Shown: in pieces, positions 6,906 through 8,555 of the stretch | Position numbering within the stretch: the first letter of the stretch is position 1 | Layout of the letters: each line of letters starts with the position of its first letter | Assembly: GCA_018895675.1 (NCBI GenBank) | Contig: JAHIOG010000544.1 | Location: 1-8,555, forward strand | DNA length: 8,555 nucleotides | Direction of reading: 5' to 3' | Source of the DNA: a bacterium | GTDB taxonomy: Bacteria; Fidelibacterota; UBA2242 | Position numbers and translations under genes: made by a program | Notes under the pieces: model-generated | What the model saw: the letters and a program-made list of their open reading frames with translations, nothing else | What the model was told of the DNA's origin: nothing | Database searches by the model: none

Positions 6906-8555
6906 TTAGTTCTGATACACCTCAATCAGTAATTTTGCCATAATCGAATCCCAGATATAGTTGGAAGGGCTTTCCTGCATCGGGTAATCCGGGCTATAGG
7001 ATTCCCAGAAACGATGATTCTTTTCCAACTGCGTGCTGACCGCCAGCATCATTTTATCCGCCAACTGTTTTGCTTCCTTATGATAGCCATAATTTTTCAA
7101 ACCGTCAAAAACCATGTAATCCCAGAGCAACCAGATCGGCCCGTTCCAGCGGCAACAACCATCCACAAAAGCCGTATAATTGGGATCGTCAGCCGCTAAA
7201 GTGGGAACTCCGTATTTACGCCGGAATGAATCTGGATTCTTCAAATGTTTGACCAGTTCTTTAGCCTGTTCTTTGGTCGCCACATGAGCCCACATTGGTA
7301 AAAAACCGATAATCTCTTTCCGCTTCAGGCTTTCGCCTTCAAATTCAAATGAGTTGTCTGACATTGCCACATGATAATAAAACTTATTCTGCTTATCCCA
7401 CATATATTTATTAATCAATTTTGCCAGTTTATCAAATTTCTTTGTCCATTCTTCCACGCCCTTTTTATTTCCCAGTTCTTTTGCCATCAAGTTGAGATAA
7501 TACATCTCATTGGCGACCTGGCAACTTAGATCAAGGGCATCCAGTTCATCGGAAATATCACGACCCTCATCTTCGCCTTCGGAAAAGAGCTGAAACACAG
7601 CATTCCAGCCGTCTCGCACATTTTCGATGATACCGTATGGCCCCCATTCAAACAGTCCGTCGCCATCCACATCGCGTTCTCTCTCCAGATAATGAACAAA
7701 GGCACTGCCGGCCCGATAACAATCCCTCAGAAAAACCGTGTCTTTCGAAATGCTGTAAATTTCCCAATTCGTCCAGGTAAAGAAAGGCGCCGAAGTCGTG
7801 GCTTTGCCGTCGTGCGGATACACCTGCGGGCCGCGCGGCCCGTGGCGATAACCGATCAGACCATCGTCATATTGTTGCTCAATATATATTCGCTGTGATG
7901 CCTGAGCGGATTTGGCGTCTAAGTAAACATAAGATAACATGGATAGCGACTCATGCATAACCTGATGACCGTGTCCCCAGCCCCAAATAGGATTACGGGA
8001 AAAATTATAGTAATTATATTCCGTCATGCCCCTGGGCGGCATCATGCACTGCCTGACCAGGTTTAAAGCCCCAATGTAAACCATTTTTTCTTTTGCAGTT
8101 TTAAATTTAATTCTCGGAACCGACTCAAATAAAGCAATATTCTCGTCAACATATTTTTGGAGATCGGCATTCAAAGCCGCCTGTACGTCCACATGCATGT
8201 CAGATTCAGGTTTGCGAATATCCTGAATACCACGTACAAAACGAACCGAAGTTCTCTCACCAGGTTTTAAATGGATACGTTTTTGTAAAGCGACTATTTC
8301 CACATTGCCCGTTTCCGACTCATTTTGTTTAGTGACAAATTCATGAACCTTGCTTAAACGCTTAGCCGCAAAATAGAAATCCTGAATACTATTGGCTTCA
8401 TAAGCTCCATAGCTGTCAGGTGTCTGGTTACATGCCAGAACATTAATAAAATCAGCCGGGTAACCGCGGGAAGCATACAGATTACTGTGCAGACGTTCGG
8501 CCGGTTCATAATGTGTAAAAAAATACCAATTCTTCTCCTTATCAAATTTACTGAT
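6906..8555 (-). CDS. GH63/GH37-type (MGH1-like) (alpha/alpha)6 glycoside hydrolase, 5' end beyond window
   Basis: The frame is open from the right edge to a TAA at 6906, giving 549 residues; the GTG at 8303 is internal, since 84 in-frame codons upstream continue the domain. The first ~115 visible residues look like the end of an N-terminal beta-sandwich (YFAAKRLSKVHEFV ... RTSVRFVRGIQDI). The rest is an (alpha/alpha)6 barrel: WGWGHGHQVMHESL, WTNWEIY, DGDGLFEWGPYG, ENVRDGWN, DALDLSCQVANEMYYL, CCRWNGPIWLLWDY and FWESYSPDYP. The RWNGPIW and FWExYxP blocks are hallmarks of GH63/GH37-like and mannosylglycerate-hydrolase-like enzymes. Candidate catalytic residues are the Asp of VRDGWN (codon 7611-7613) and the Glu of FWESYSP (codon 7002-7004); these are by analogy. 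The family acts on alpha-linked sugars by inversion, but the substrate here cannot be named. It is first in the visible operon, 37 bases before the peptidase-like gene. Alternatives include other (alpha/alpha)6 families such as GH78 or GH116, which fit less well. Confidence 0.82.
   Translation of the reverse strand: MSKFDKEKNWYFFTHYEPAERLHSNLYASRGYPADFINVLACNQTPDSYGAYEANSIQDFYFAAKRLSKVHEFVTKQNESETGNVEIVALQKRIHLKPGERTSVRFVRGIQDIRKPESDMHVDVQAALNADLQKYVDENIALFESVPRIKFKTAKEKMVYIGALNLVRQCMMPPRGMTEYNYYNFSRNPIWGWGHGHQVMHESLSMLSYVYLDAKSAQASQRIYIEQQYDDGLIGYRHGPRGPQVYPHDGKATTSAPFFTWTNWEIYSISKDTVFLRDCYRAGSAFVHYLERERDVDGDGLFEWGPYGIIENVRDGWNAVFQLFSEGEDEGRDISDELDALDLSCQVANEMYYLNLMAKELGNKKGVEEWTKKFDKLAKLINKYMWDKQNKFYYHVAMSDNSFEFEGESLKRKEIIGFLPMWAHVATKEQAKELVKHLKNPDSFRRKYGVPTLAADDPNYTAFVDGCCRWNGPIWLLWDYMVFDGLKNYGYHKEAKQLADKMMLAVSTQLEKNHRFWESYSPDYPMQESPSNYIWDSIMAKLLIEVYQN

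Noticed and set aside
6869..6925. Upstream in-frame ATG at 6925 as the start of the peptidase-like gene
   Set aside because: It would add 19 polar residues before an obvious signal peptide and overlap the preceding gene; the ATG at 6868 has a Shine-Dalgarno site at correct spacing.
8301..8303. GTG at 8303 as the start of the glycosidase gene
   Set aside because: The same frame stays open for 84 more codons to the window edge and encodes protein-like sequence continuous with the domain; no Shine-Dalgarno site is evident.
8354..8545. 63-residue minus-strand reading frame near the right edge
   Set aside because: It lies in a different frame within the coding sequence of the glycosidase and has no family resemblance.

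Overview
The window carries four genes, all on the minus strand, with short gaps and no RNA gene, insertion sequence, CRISPR array or plus-strand gene that I can support. In transcription order (right to left) they are: the C-terminal 549 residues of a GH63/GH37-type (alpha/alpha)6 glycoside hydrolase (8555-6906, its start lies beyond the window); a 940-residue exported protein with a carbohydrate-binding-like N-terminus, two Ig-like repeats, a clan CD cysteine-peptidase-like core and a type IX secretion sorting tail (6868-4046); an 831-residue secreted GH127-type putative beta-L-arabinofuranosidase with a C-terminal discoidin-like domain (4012-1517); and a second, divergent member of the same Pfam family (PF07944, formerly DUF1680) with a lipoprotein-like N-terminus, cut off by the left edge (1358-1).

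Gaps are 37 and 33 bases between the first three genes, then 158 bases before the last. I read this as one operon, or one operon plus a separately controlled last gene. The longer gap contains a perfect 7-bp inverted repeat. All three start codons inside the window have a recognisable Shine-Dalgarno sequence.

Organism: the sorting tail with the YPNPFNP motif, moderate GC by eye and the glycan-degradation content suggest a member of the FCB group. Clear Shine-Dalgarno sites point away from typical Bacteroidota and toward relatives such as Ignavibacteriota, Calditrichota, Marinimicrobia or KSB1. This is inference; no marker gene is present.

How the genes may work together (inference): the two PF07944 enzymes keep the Glu-x-Cys and Cys-Cys zinc/nucleophile motifs of GH127 and would remove beta-L-arabinofuranose or a related sugar. 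The (alpha/alpha)6 enzyme would remove another, unidentified sugar. The peptidase-like protein, exported by type IX secretion, could open the protein part of a glycoprotein. This makes a plant- or algal-cell-wall glycoprotein (extensin-like, hydroxyproline-arabinosylated) a testable target. No transporter (SusC/SusD or other), regulator or sugar-catabolic enzyme is visible in the window.
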